From the NCBI GenBank assembly GCA_947367375.1, contig CANBDZ010000004.1, positions 1-44,987 of the forward strand: DNA of 44,987 nt, read 5' to 3'. Source of the DNA: an uncultured Bacteroidales bacterium. Lineage in GTDB: Bacteria; Bacteroidota; Bacteroidia; Bacteroidales; UBA932. Position 1 is the stretch's first letter, and each line of letters opens with the position of its first letter. Positions 25,253-32,837 of this stretch are shown here, one piece after another. The notes below the pieces were generated by a model. It made no database searches. It saw nothing but the letters and a program-made list of their open reading frames with translations, and was not told where the DNA came from. Made by a program: the position numbers and the translations under genes.

Positions 25253-26449
25253 ATGAAGTATGTAGTTCAGCGTTTGAAGCGCTTCTGCGGATATATTGCA
25301 GGCTTCGTGTTTTTTGTCGGAGGCCTTTTGAAGCTTGTCGACCCTGTCGGTGCCGGCTTGGTTATGGACAGCTATTTCGACTTTCTTCATTTGGGATTCC
25401 TGTCTCCGTTGGCAAAGTTCATCGGAGTAGTTTTCGCCCTTGTGGAGACAGTGGCCGGAGCGGCTCTCATTACAGGAGTGTGGCGTAAGGTGTCTGGTCT
25501 CATCGCCCTTTCCCTTCAGGTGTTTTTTACGATTCTCACAGCTCTTCTGGTCATATTCAAGCCGGAAATGGATTGCGGCTGCTTTGGTGAGGCTGTAGAG
25601 ATGACTCACATGCAGACATTCCTGAAGAACATACTTCTTCTTGTCCTGCTTCTGGCATACACTCTTCCGCTTAAGTATTTAGGAAAGCCGAAGAAAAAGA
25701 AATATGTCTCTTTCGGCGTCGTGACTGTCTCTGTAGTTGCTTTTGCTGTATACTCGTGGCTTTATATTCCTATGGTAGACTTTACCGATTACAAGCCGGG
25801 AGTCCAGCTTCAGGCAGTGGAGTCAGATAGTCAAGGCGACATGTATGAGGCTGTGTTTGTGTATGAGAAGGACGGAGAGAGCCAGGAGTTTGACTTGGAA
25901 CATCTTCCGGATTCTACCTGGACCTTTGTTGAGGCTAAGACGAGGATGAAGGATGGTGTGTCTGAAAGGATACCTCTGTCCATCACAGATGCCGACGGTC
26001 AGTACCGTGACGAATTGGCTGCAGACGGACGTGTTATGCTGATCTCAGTTTATGACACAGATGCCAAACCGGCATTCTGGAAGAAGACTGCAGAAGAACT
26101 CAGACTTGTAGAGCAATTCGGTTTCACACCTCTTCTTTTGATTGCCCCTTCATCAGAAGATATCATCCCTTCTCTTGCTGAGGCAGATCAGACAGACATC
26201 TTGAAATGGGTGTACTTCTCGGACTATAAGACTATCATCACTCTCAATCGTTCCAACGGAGGTATGACCTATCTCAATGACGGAACCATCATCCGTAAAT
26301 GGGCACGCAGAGCTTTACCGGTTGAGTCTGAGCTGAAGGAGCTTAGTGAGTCTGATTCATTTGAGACCGAAATAGACACAGCTACATCCCGCTCCCTTAC
26401 ATTCCAGGGCTTCCTCCTTTATGTCTTCGCTATAATGCTGCTTCTCTAA
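25253..26449 (+). CDS. DoxX/MauE-like membrane protein with thioredoxin-like C-terminus
   Basis: Residues 1-165 form a DoxX-like four-helix membrane unit (KLVDPVGAGLVMDSYF is typical of the first helix pair). A conserved redox-type Cys pair sits in DCGCFGE near residue 107. After one more helix (about 148-165), the periplasmic part (about 170-375) looks thioredoxin-like, with VMLISVYD and LVEQFGFTPLLLIAP, but no CxxC was seen. A final hydrophobic segment closes the protein. The layout matches a Bacteroidetes family related to BT_3928 as I recall it. The ATG at 25253 is preferred to a TTG two codons earlier. Function is unknown. Confidence 0.75.
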   Translation: MKYVVQRLKRFCGYIAGFVFFVGGLLKLVDPVGAGLVMDSYFDFLHLGFLSPLAKFIGVVFALVETVAGAALITGVWRKVSGLIALSLQVFFTILTALLVIFKPEMDCGCFGEAVEMTHMQTFLKNILLLVLLLAYTLPLKYLGKPKKKKYVSFGVVTVSVVAFAVYSWLYIPMVDFTDYKPGVQLQAVESDSQGDMYEAVFVYEKDGESQEFDLEHLPDSTWTFVEAKTRMKDGVSERIPLSITDADGQYRDELAADGRVMLISVYDTDAKPAFWKKTAEELRLVEQFGFTPLLLIAPSSEDIIPSLAEADQTDILKWVYFSDYKTIITLNRSNGGMTYLNDGTIIRKWARRALPVESELKELSESDSFETEIDTATSRSLTFQGFLLYVFAIMLLL

Positions 26450-26450
26450 T

Positions 26451-27245
26451 ATGACAGGGGGAAAGCACATCGATATAATGGCCATCGTCAATCTGACTGA
26501 TGACTCGTTCTATGCTGCAAGCCGCTGTGACCTGGATTCCGTGGTCGCAAGGGTCGGTCGGTTCATATCCGAGGGTGCCACTATCATCGACTTCGGCGCC
26601 TGCTCGACCCGTCCTGGTTCGATGCCGGTAGGCGAGGACGAGGAATGGCGACGCCTGGAGCCGGCCCTTAGGGCCGTAAGGGAGGCATATCCTTATATCC
26701 CTATATCGGTTGACACATATTGGGCGTCGGTGGTTGAAAGGACATATGGCCTTATTGGCGATTTCATTGTCAATGACATATCTGCCGGAAATATGGATCC
26801 GATGATGCTCCCGACCGTCGGTCGCCTGGGACTGACATATATAGCTATGCATATGAAGGGAACACCTGCGGATATGCAGGATCAATGTGTATATGAGGAT
26901 GTCGCTGAGGAGGTTGCGGAGTACTTCCGCGAATTTGCCGCCAAGGCAAAGGAGCACGGCATAAGCCGATGGATCCCGGATCCTGGCTTCGGGTTCGCAA
27001 AGACTCTGGATCAGAATTATGCCCTGATGAGAGATCTGTCCAGACTGGACTATCCGGAACTTCTGGTCGGAGTTTCCCGCAAAAGCATGGTCTACAAAGC
27101 ATTGGGCATCACCCCGGAAGAATCCCTACCGGCAACCCAGCTCCTCCACCTCCACGCCCTGAACAACGGCGCAACCATCCTCCGCGTCCACGACGTCGCC
27201 GCCGCAGCCCACACAGTGGCCATCTGGCGCCGTCTCAGCTTATAG
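26451..27245 (+). CDS. folP: Dihydropteroate synthase
   Basis: Condenses p-aminobenzoate with hydroxymethyl-dihydropterin diphosphate in folate synthesis and is the sulfonamide target. Motifs in order are MAIVNLTDDSFY, GACSTRPGS (more often GGESTRPG), PISVDTYWA, IVNDISAG, PDPGFGFAKTLDQNY, VGVSRKSM and LRVHDV. The length of 264 residues is normal. The gene ends 6 nt inside the convergent M48 gene. Its last 130 bases are distinctly richer in C than the rest, which may be local drift. Confidence 0.95.
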   Translation: MTGGKHIDIMAIVNLTDDSFYAASRCDLDSVVARVGRFISEGATIIDFGACSTRPGSMPVGEDEEWRRLEPALRAVREAYPYIPISVDTYWASVVERTYGLIGDFIVNDISAGNMDPMMLPTVGRLGLTYIAMHMKGTPADMQDQCVYEDVAEEVAEYFREFAAKAKEHGISRWIPDPGFGFAKTLDQNYALMRDLSRLDYPELLVGVSRKSMVYKALGITPEESLPATQLLHLHALNNGATILRVHDVAAAAHTVAIWRRLSL

Positions 27246-28037
27246 TTCCGGTTTTGTTTTTATGGCTTCCTTTAGGGCGGCTATTCTTTTGCTGTCGCTT
27301 GGGTGGGTGCTCAGGAAGTCGTTTGTGTTGCCAGATTTGCCTCCGAGCATCTTTTCCCAGAATGCAGGTGCTGCGTTGACGTCATAACCTGCAATGTCCA
27401 TTATATACATACCGATCTTGTCGGCTTCATATTCGTGCTTTCTGGAATATGGGAGCAGGAAGCCAGCCTGTGATCCGATTCCGAATCCGAGGTCAAAAAG
27501 GGTCTGGACTGTTGAGCCTTTCTTGTTTCCGATTATTTCGCTGGCTGCGTTTCCGATGATGTTCAGAGCTGACTGCTGGCTCATTCTTTCGTTGCCGTGC
27601 TTGGCTATGGCGTGGGCCATTTCGTGTCCCATCACGACTGCTATGTAGTCTGGTGTGTCGGCATATTTCAATATGCCTTCATAGAATACGATCTTTCCTG
27701 ACGGCAGGCAGAATGCATTCACTTCGTTGGATTCTACCAGCTGGAACTCCCAGTTGAGGCCCTTGAGGGCACTGCTCATCTTGTGAGAGTTCATATATGC
27801 CTCGAGAGCTGACACCATCTTGTCTCCGATGCCCTTGAGCATTTGAGTCGCTTCCGCATCTTTGGATATCTTGGCTGTGCTCATGAATTCTGAATACGAC
27901 TGATCCGACAATGCAGTGATCTCGCTGTCAGAGAAAAGGAGGAGCTGTCTGCGGCCTGTGAATGACACGACTCCGCAGGATGCTGCCAACATCATAGTGG
28001 CAGCTATGGCAGCAATGATTTTAAATGGTCTTTTCAT
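27240..28037 (-). CDS. M48-family metalloprotease lipoprotein
   Basis: A 265-residue lipoprotein: the signal ends in LAAS-Cys21. Zinc ligands are His138 and His142 in GHEMAHAIAKH, and a downstream acidic ligand lies in RKHEYEADKIG. This is the domain of LoiP and BepA, which degrade misfolded outer-membrane proteins, but without BepA's TPR part. The C-terminal DFLSTHPSDSKRI is the family's usual ending. It is predicted to sit on the periplasmic side of a membrane and to serve in envelope quality control. Confidence 0.92.
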   Translation of the reverse strand: MKRPFKIIAAIAATMMLAASCGVVSFTGRRQLLLFSDSEITALSDQSYSEFMSTAKISKDAEATQMLKGIGDKMVSALEAYMNSHKMSSALKGLNWEFQLVESNEVNAFCLPSGKIVFYEGILKYADTPDYIAVVMGHEMAHAIAKHGNERMSQQSALNIIGNAASEIIGNKKGSTVQTLFDLGFGIGSQAGFLLPYSRKHEYEADKIGMYIMDIAGYDVNAAPAFWEKMLGGKSGNTNDFLSTHPSDSKRIAALKEAIKTKPEL

Positions 28038-28065
28038 ATGTTCAAGGTGTTTCAGTGTATGAGAC

Positions 28066-29313
28066 TTACTTCCAAGTGAAGATCCTTATATCTCCCGGCT
28101 CTATTGTGTAGGTAGGCTCGACTGGGCTTTCTGTGCCGTCCTTGGCCACATGGAAGGCGGTTCCTGTGAAGGCGATTTCGAGAGTTGTATCGGCTGTGCA
28201 GCTTCTGTTCACTATTGCGATGTACTGTCTGCCGTTGTTGGTGAAATATGAAACCACTGCTCCTTCGTCGCCGGTTTTAAGATTGGAAATACCTTCCGGA
28301 CAGTTAGTGAATGCCTTGGTGCCTCTCGGAATCTCGCTGCCGGTGTGCCATATATCCTTGATGTCAGCTCCGAGGAAGATGTCCTCCATCTGCTTGAGTT
28401 CTTCGTTGACCTGCTTTATGAAAGGATATATTTCTGTGACTGATTCTTTCCAGACGATGGTTCTTGCTGTGAAGTACTGGAAAGCCACTGCACCGTAGAC
28501 CAGGTTGCTGAACTGCTGGAGACGCAGGTCGGCGAGAGTCGGTTTCGGGTACCTTGCGTGTGGCTTGGCAAGGGCAAAGGCCCAAATCGGGATGTCTGCT
28601 TCAAGTGATGCTGTGCGTATGTCTTCCATATTGTGATACCAGGCATCTCTCAAGGTCCTTTCGTCGTTGTCATTTATGATGACAGGGTAGAAGTCGAAAG
28701 ACAGAAAAGAGACAGGAACGGTCTTGAGGTACTGTCTTACTGTCTCAAGATACCTGTCTTCCACCCACTCGTCCCAAGCATAGTTGGGGAGCAGGTTGAC
28801 ATAGCATGGGGTCTCCTTATCGTATTTGTAGATCTCTTTGATTCGGCTTGTAACTAATGGGAATTCTGATACTTCCGGCTCATCGTCGATGTTATATGCA
28901 TATAGAGAAGAGTGGGCTGACATTGCCTTTACCGCCATTTCTGTTGTGGCTGGGTCGTGAAGCTCGGGGCATTCGAGAATCATATTCATTCCTGTCCTGT
29001 CTCCCAGTGTCAGCAAGGCTTCGGCTTCTTCCAATGAGTCAAGACGATAGTCGAAGTAGGTGTTGAAGCCAGCTTCGGCAAGTTTCCTCAGTCGCCATTC
29101 TGTGCTTGGGTCCAGTATCTCGTCAAGAAGGCAGTCTGCATTGATGTTTATGATTTCATACCAGGCAAGGATGATGAACTCATCCGGCTGAGTGATCGGA
29201 ACGCAGGTGCCTGCGCCTTCCGGTTCTGGGTCTGTTGTTGTAGGAGTCTTCTGACAGGCAAAAGCCAATGCCATTGCTGCAATGAGGAGAAGTGTCTGTA
29301 TATTTTTGATCAT
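28066..29313 (-). CDS. Glycosidase-like TIM-barrel lipoprotein
   Basis: A 415-residue lipoprotein (signal with lipobox AFAC, Cys20). It resembles the TIM-barrel part of beta-galactosidase-like glycoside hydrolases: W..RKLAEAGFNTYFDY, then the acid/base-type YAYNIDDEPEVSE near residue 140, SFDFYP, and a C-terminal beta-rich part (about 320-415). The acidic residues in IDDEP are candidate catalytic residues. No second nucleophile could be assigned with confidence. No SusC/SusD pair is nearby. It precedes the M48 gene by 28 nt, with shared orientation. Confidence 0.55.
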   Translation of the reverse strand: MIKNIQTLLLIAAMALAFACQKTPTTTDPEPEGAGTCVPITQPDEFIILAWYEIININADCLLDEILDPSTEWRLRKLAEAGFNTYFDYRLDSLEEAEALLTLGDRTGMNMILECPELHDPATTEMAVKAMSAHSSLYAYNIDDEPEVSEFPLVTSRIKEIYKYDKETPCYVNLLPNYAWDEWVEDRYLETVRQYLKTVPVSFLSFDFYPVIINDNDERTLRDAWYHNMEDIRTASLEADIPIWAFALAKPHARYPKPTLADLRLQQFSNLVYGAVAFQYFTARTIVWKESVTEIYPFIKQVNEELKQMEDIFLGADIKDIWHTGSEIPRGTKAFTNCPEGISNLKTGDEGAVVSYFTNNGRQYIAIVNRSCTADTTLEIAFTGTAFHVAKDGTESPVEPTYTIEPGDIRIFTWK

Positions 29314-29332
29314 TGTGCGTTTTTTAGGAGTA

Positions 29333-29371
29333 CAAATATAGCAAAAGTACTATGGGAATTGGTTATATTTG
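29333..29371. promoter_or_regulatory. Divergent promoter boxes, lipoprotein and hydrolase
   Basis: TATATTTG occurs on both strands: minus strand (complement of 29333-29340), 20 nt before the lipoprotein ATG, and plus strand (29364-29371), 20 nt before the hydrolase ATG at 29391. The symmetry suggests two short leaders. Confidence 0.55.
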
Positions 29372-29390
29372 CGTATCAAATCATTGCGCT

Positions 29391-30344
29391 ATGAAAAAGA
29401 TTTTACTTCTTCTTGCTGTGTTCGCTGTGTTTATGCCGGCGGCAAGCGCCCAGAAAATCAAGGAAACCCGCAGGTACGCAATCAAGGGTACTGACACGCT
29501 CTTTGTGGACCGCCACATTGATGCTTCCAAAGTGAAAGGTGATCTCGTTCCTACGATGATCTATATGTATGGAGGCGGCTGGGCCTTCGGAGGCCGTGGC
29601 GGCGATTTCAGCTATCTGACTGACATCGGAGTCCAGGTCATCTCCATCGATTACCGCAAGGGTTTGACCAAGTACGGCTACAATCCTGCACCGCCTGAGG
29701 AAATGGAAAAGGCTATCGACATGGCTCTGGACGACCTCACAGATGCTATGGCCTTTGTTCTTGCACGTGCTGACGAATGGAAGGTAGATAAGGAGAAGGT
29801 TATGCTTTCAGGTTCAAGTGCCGGTGGTATCACGACGCTTCTGTCTATCTACGACATCTGCAACGACGGACCATATTCGAAGAAATTCCCAGAGGGCTGG
29901 ATGCCTGCCGGTTACATTGGCTATGCAGGTGCCATCATCAACCGTCAGCAGGATCTCAGCTGGGCAAAGAATCCTTGTCCGATGATGTTCTTCCACGGCA
30001 GTGCAGACTTCACTGTCACTTACAATGTCCAGCGCAGCGACGCGCTTAACGTATTCGGTCCTACTTACATTCTCGCTCAGCTCCATGAAATGGGGGTTCC
30101 AAACTGGCTCTACTGCGAGATTGATGGAGACCATGTGATCTCTTACAAGCCGTTCGGAGGCTACAACACTCACGAGATCCAGACCTTTGTCGATAAGTTC
30201 GTGCTCCAGGGCCTCAAGCTCGAGATGAAGACCGAGGAGTATAACCTCGTAGAGTCGTCTCACCTCCCGGGAATCAAGCCTGTACACAGCCAGAACCCGA
30301 ATGCCGAAGGAATGCCGAACCCGATTCCGCCGGCACAGAGATAA
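29391..30344 (+). CDS. Secreted alpha/beta hydrolase (esterase-like)
   Basis: A 317-residue exported protein with a clear signal peptide (MKKILLLLAVFAVFMPAASA). The oxyanion region is YMYGGGWAFGG, the HGG type of the hormone-sensitive-lipase branch. The nucleophile Ser lies in LSGSSAGG. The acid is in FHGSADFTVTY and the His in EIDGDHVISY. It could act on acetylated or feruloylated glycans, but the substrate is unknown. The ATG at 29391 puts the signal peptide first; an upstream ATG would include the promoter box. The tail (about 295-317) is Pro/Asn-rich. Confidence 0.85.
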   Translation: MKKILLLLAVFAVFMPAASAQKIKETRRYAIKGTDTLFVDRHIDASKVKGDLVPTMIYMYGGGWAFGGRGGDFSYLTDIGVQVISIDYRKGLTKYGYNPAPPEEMEKAIDMALDDLTDAMAFVLARADEWKVDKEKVMLSGSSAGGITTLLSIYDICNDGPYSKKFPEGWMPAGYIGYAGAIINRQQDLSWAKNPCPMMFFHGSADFTVTYNVQRSDALNVFGPTYILAQLHEMGVPNWLYCEIDGDHVISYKPFGGYNTHEIQTFVDKFVLQGLKLEMKTEEYNLVESSHLPGIKPVHSQNPNAEGMPNPIPPAQR

Positions 30345-30353
30345 ATAAAAACG

Positions 30354-30385
30354 AAAAAAGCACTGAATTTCTTCAGTGCTTTTTT
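30354..30385. terminator. Bidirectional intrinsic terminator
   Basis: AAAAAAGCACTGAA (30354-30367) pairs perfectly with TTCAGTGCTTTTTT (30372-30385) around a TTTC loop, giving T-runs on both strands. It serves the hydrolase (plus) and tRNA-Asn (minus). Confidence 0.9.
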
Positions 30386-30386
30386 G

Positions 30387-30460
30387 CTCCCGAACTTGGA
30401 CTTGAACCAAGGACCCTCTGATTAACAGTCAGATGCTCTAACCAACTGAGCTATTCGGGA
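30387..30460 (-). tRNA. tRNA-Asn (anticodon GTT)
   Basis: A 74-nt cloverleaf with acceptor TCCCGAA/TTCGGGA, discriminator G73, D-arm AGCTCAGTTGGTTAGAGC and anticodon loop CTGTTAA, giving anticodon GUU. The T arm contains GGTTCAAGTCC. The 3' CCA is not encoded and must be added. Confidence 0.97.
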
Positions 30461-30501
30461 ATATTTTGTTTCTCAAACGCCATTCCTAACGTTTGGGACG
30501 G

Positions 30502-30532
30502 CAAATGTACGAACATTTTTTAAACTGGCAAA
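30502..30532 (-). promoter_or_regulatory. tRNA-Asn promoter
   Basis: On the minus strand TTTG (complement of 30529-30532), a 19-nt spacer and TACATTTG (complement of 30502-30509) match the Bacteroidetes consensus exactly. It lies about 42 nt before the mature tRNA 5' end. Confidence 0.7.
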
Positions 30533-30561
30533 ATATTTCGCAATTATTTTTGAAATTTTTG

Positions 30562-30569
30562 TACCTTTG
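30562..30569 (+). promoter_or_regulatory. -7 box of the HU-domain gene
   Basis: TACCTTTG fits TAnnTTTG and lies 29 nt before the ATG at 30599. No clear -33 TTTG has the right spacing. Confidence 0.5.
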
Positions 30570-30598
30570 TGATGTTTTAAGCTCAAACGCACTGCATT

Positions 30599-31423
30599 AT
30601 GGATATCGATCTCTTATCAAAAATGGTCAAGGAACTCATTCTTGACAATGACAGGGTGGTACTGCCCGGTCTTGGCTCATTCGTGGCTGAGATCGTACCT
30701 TCGACTTTTTCGGATAAGGGCTACACCATAAATCCTCCTTACAGGAAGCTGCATTTCAGGGCAAAGCCTGACGAGGGCTCGGAACTCGTGCAGTTTTATG
30801 CACAGACCAATAATGTGGAGTTCGCTGTTGCCGAAAGAATAATCAAGGACTTCATTTCTGAGCTCAAGCCGGTCATCCACACGAAAAAGATTGTTGTCTT
30901 CCCTGGCCTTGGCAGATTGAGAGCTACCAAAGAGAATAACCTTTTCTTTGTCGCTGACGAGGATCTGGACATATATCCTGACGGATTTGCTCTTGAGCCG
31001 GTGTCGTTGAAGACGCATCAGGAGACTCGTGAGGAAGTGGCTGCGGTTGTGACTGACCTCAAATCTATTCTCCAGGAACCTGAAGCAGAACCAGTAGTTG
31101 AGGTGCCTGAACCTGAAACTCAGGTCGAAGAAATTCCAGAGTCTGAGCCAATTATCGAGGAACCAGAAGCAGTCGTCGAAGAAAATAAGGAGCAGGAGAC
31201 TCAGACTGAAGAAGTCCAGGTCGAAGAGGTTCAGGTTGAAGAGCATGTAATCGAAGAGCCGGCTAAGAAAAAAGGCAGTCTCAAGAAGGCTCTTATAATT
31301 GTACTGTCAATCATCTTTGTTCTTCTCCTTGCATATGCAATCGTAGGACGAGTTGCCCCTGATTTTGTGGACAGCTTCCTCTACACGCCGGAAGAACTGA
31401 AGATCCTGAACCACAGACTCTAA
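30599..31423 (+). CDS. Membrane-anchored HU-CCDC81-like protein without SPOR domain
   Basis: Residues 1-55 and about 60-140 resemble the two bacterial HU-CCDC81 domains, distant relatives of HU/IHF DNA-binding proteins; LPGLGSFVAE and VFPGLGRLRA are the repeated turn motifs. An acidic linker follows (about 155-220), rich in Glu, Val and Pro. A KKKGSLKK stretch precedes one membrane helix (about 229-248), and a 25-residue tail lies outside. Many members of the family, as I recall, end in a peptidoglycan-binding SPOR domain; this one ends too soon for it. The stop overlaps the thioesterase start (TAATG). Confidence 0.82.
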   Translation: MDIDLLSKMVKELILDNDRVVLPGLGSFVAEIVPSTFSDKGYTINPPYRKLHFRAKPDEGSELVQFYAQTNNVEFAVAERIIKDFISELKPVIHTKKIVVFPGLGRLRATKENNLFFVADEDLDIYPDGFALEPVSLKTHQETREEVAAVVTDLKSILQEPEAEPVVEVPEPETQVEEIPESEPIIEEPEAVVEENKEQETQTEEVQVEEVQVEEHVIEEPAKKKGSLKKALIIVLSIIFVLLLAYAIVGRVAPDFVDSFLYTPEELKILNHRL

Positions 31424-32154
31424 TGGAAAAGTTTACACAGGAATATACAATACCGTGTTACGACACTGACGCTTCAGGCCGCCTGAAGCCTGCGTCGTTC
31501 ATGAACCTGGCGCAGGAAGCGGCAGGACAGCATGCCGTTCATCTGGGATTCGGCTATGATGATCTCATCGCCACAAACACAGCATGGATCCTTTCGCGTG
31601 TCCATATCCGTTTTGTCGACACCCCACTCTGGAAGGAGAATGTGGTGCTGAACACCTGGCACAAAGGCCTCAACCGCCTCTTCTTCGTAAGAGACTTCCG
31701 TCTCACTGACAAAGAGGGTAAGACCCGCGTGGAAGCTACGACTTCATGGCTCGTGATGAATCTCGAGACCCGTCGTCTGGTGCGTGATCCTCAGCTTCGT
31801 GAAGGCAGCGAGTGCCACGAGGATGTCATAGCTACTCCAGCGGGAAAAGTGCAGATGCCTAAGGATGTGGAGCCTCAGCTTATGTTCGAGCATCTGGTAG
31901 CGTATTCGGACATCGATGTGAACGGCCACGCTAACAACGCTATGTATATGCAGTGGGCAATGGATGCCGTGGACTATGACATCGCTTCCACAAGACCTGT
32001 GAAGGAACTTACAATCAACTTCAACCACGAGACAAAGGCCGGTGACATCGTGGCTCTGTACAAGAGCATCATCAAGACAGAGGACGGCCGTCGCGTGTAT
32101 GTCGAAGGCAAGGTGGGTGACACTTCGGCCTTCTGTGTAGAAATCATATTTTAA
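31423..32154 (+). CDS. Acyl-ACP thioesterase
   Basis: Releases fatty acids from acyl carrier protein. The 243-residue protein shows the two-hotdog layout of the FatA/FatB-like family. The first hotdog starts YDTDASGRLKPASFMNLAQEAAGQHA and contains RVHIRFVDTPLW. The second starts YSDIDVNGHANNAMYMQWAMDA, where Asp, Asn and His form the presumed active-site set. It is co-transcribed with the HU-domain gene and the second Nudix gene (8-nt gap). Confidence 0.9.
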   Translation: MEKFTQEYTIPCYDTDASGRLKPASFMNLAQEAAGQHAVHLGFGYDDLIATNTAWILSRVHIRFVDTPLWKENVVLNTWHKGLNRLFFVRDFRLTDKEGKTRVEATTSWLVMNLETRRLVRDPQLREGSECHEDVIATPAGKVQMPKDVEPQLMFEHLVAYSDIDVNGHANNAMYMQWAMDAVDYDIASTRPVKELTINFNHETKAGDIVALYKSIIKTEDGRRVYVEGKVGDTSAFCVEIIF

Positions 32155-32162
32155 TCAAGGAT

Positions 32163-32750
32163 ATGCTCGAGCTTGTGTACCCATATGATATGGCTCCGGT
32201 CATTCCCGCTCCTACAGCTGATTCGACAGCTTTCAGGGGGCAGGGAAGCGAGTGGCTTCCGGTAGTCCTTCCGAGTGGCTTGGTCATCGGAAGGTCGACC
32301 CGTGAGTATTGCCACAGCGAGGCGAAGCCGCTTCATCCGGTGGTGCACATCCACATAATCGACAGGTACTCACGTATATATCTTCAGAAACGCCCGATGC
32401 ACAAGACTATCCAGCCGGGCAAGTGGGACACCGCTGTCGGCGGGCATGTGTCGTATGGCGAAAGCATTCTTGAGGCTGCATATAGAGAGGCGTTTGAAGA
32501 GCTTAACTTCGTGGAGTTCAATCCAATCCATCTTGAGACTTATGAGTTCGAATCCTCTGTGGAAAAAGAGATGGTAAATGTCTTTGCTGCAGTGGGTTCG
32601 TATGACCTGACTCCCGATCCGGATGAGGTGGAGGAAGGACGCTGGTGGGAACTGTCCGAGATAGACGAAAACCTCGGAAAGGGTGTCTTCACTCCGAACT
32701 TCGAGTCCGAGTTTCAGATGATACGTAGCTCGCTTCTGGCCCTGCTCTGA
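32163..32750 (+). CDS. Nudix hydrolase
   Basis: A 195-residue Nudix protein. The box GGHVSYGESILEAAYREAFE (then EL) keeps the metal-binding REAFEEL core. The 60-residue N-terminal part is not typical of the fold. The segment HPVVHIHIIDRYSRIYLQKRP resembles the isopentenyl-diphosphate-isomerase-like branch of Nudix proteins; VEEGRWWELSEI further on also fits. Activity is a guess. It is the last gene of the HU-thioesterase-Nudix run; 87 nt separate it from the next operon. Confidence 0.88.
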   Translation: MLELVYPYDMAPVIPAPTADSTAFRGQGSEWLPVVLPSGLVIGRSTREYCHSEAKPLHPVVHIHIIDRYSRIYLQKRPMHKTIQPGKWDTAVGGHVSYGESILEAAYREAFEELNFVEFNPIHLETYEFESSVEKEMVNVFAAVGSYDLTPDPDEVEEGRWWELSEIDENLGKGVFTPNFESEFQMIRSSLLALL

Positions 32751-32801
32751 TAAATCGCTCCTGCCGCCTCCCTGTGGCTATGAAATCTCCATTAAAATGA
32801 T

Positions 32802-32809
32802 TATATTTG
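32802..32809 (+). promoter_or_regulatory. -7 box of the peptidoglycan-salvage operon
   Basis: TATATTTG fits TAnnTTTG, 28 nt before the GT2 ATG at 32838. Because the following genes are packed with overlaps or gaps of at most 18 nt, this is the only promoter needed up to about 41525. Confidence 0.55.
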
Positions 32810-32837
32810 TCTTTGATATACAAAGACAAGATAACCT

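Noticed and set aside
25127..25609. Minus-strand frame of 160 codons inside tmk and the DoxX-like gene
   Set aside because: It is antisense to two well-supported genes, has no recognisable motif and no promoter box.
26969..27379. Plus-strand frame over the folP and M48 ends rich in Pro and Arg
   Set aside because: It is an out-of-frame read of the C-rich folP tail and the antisense of the M48 gene.
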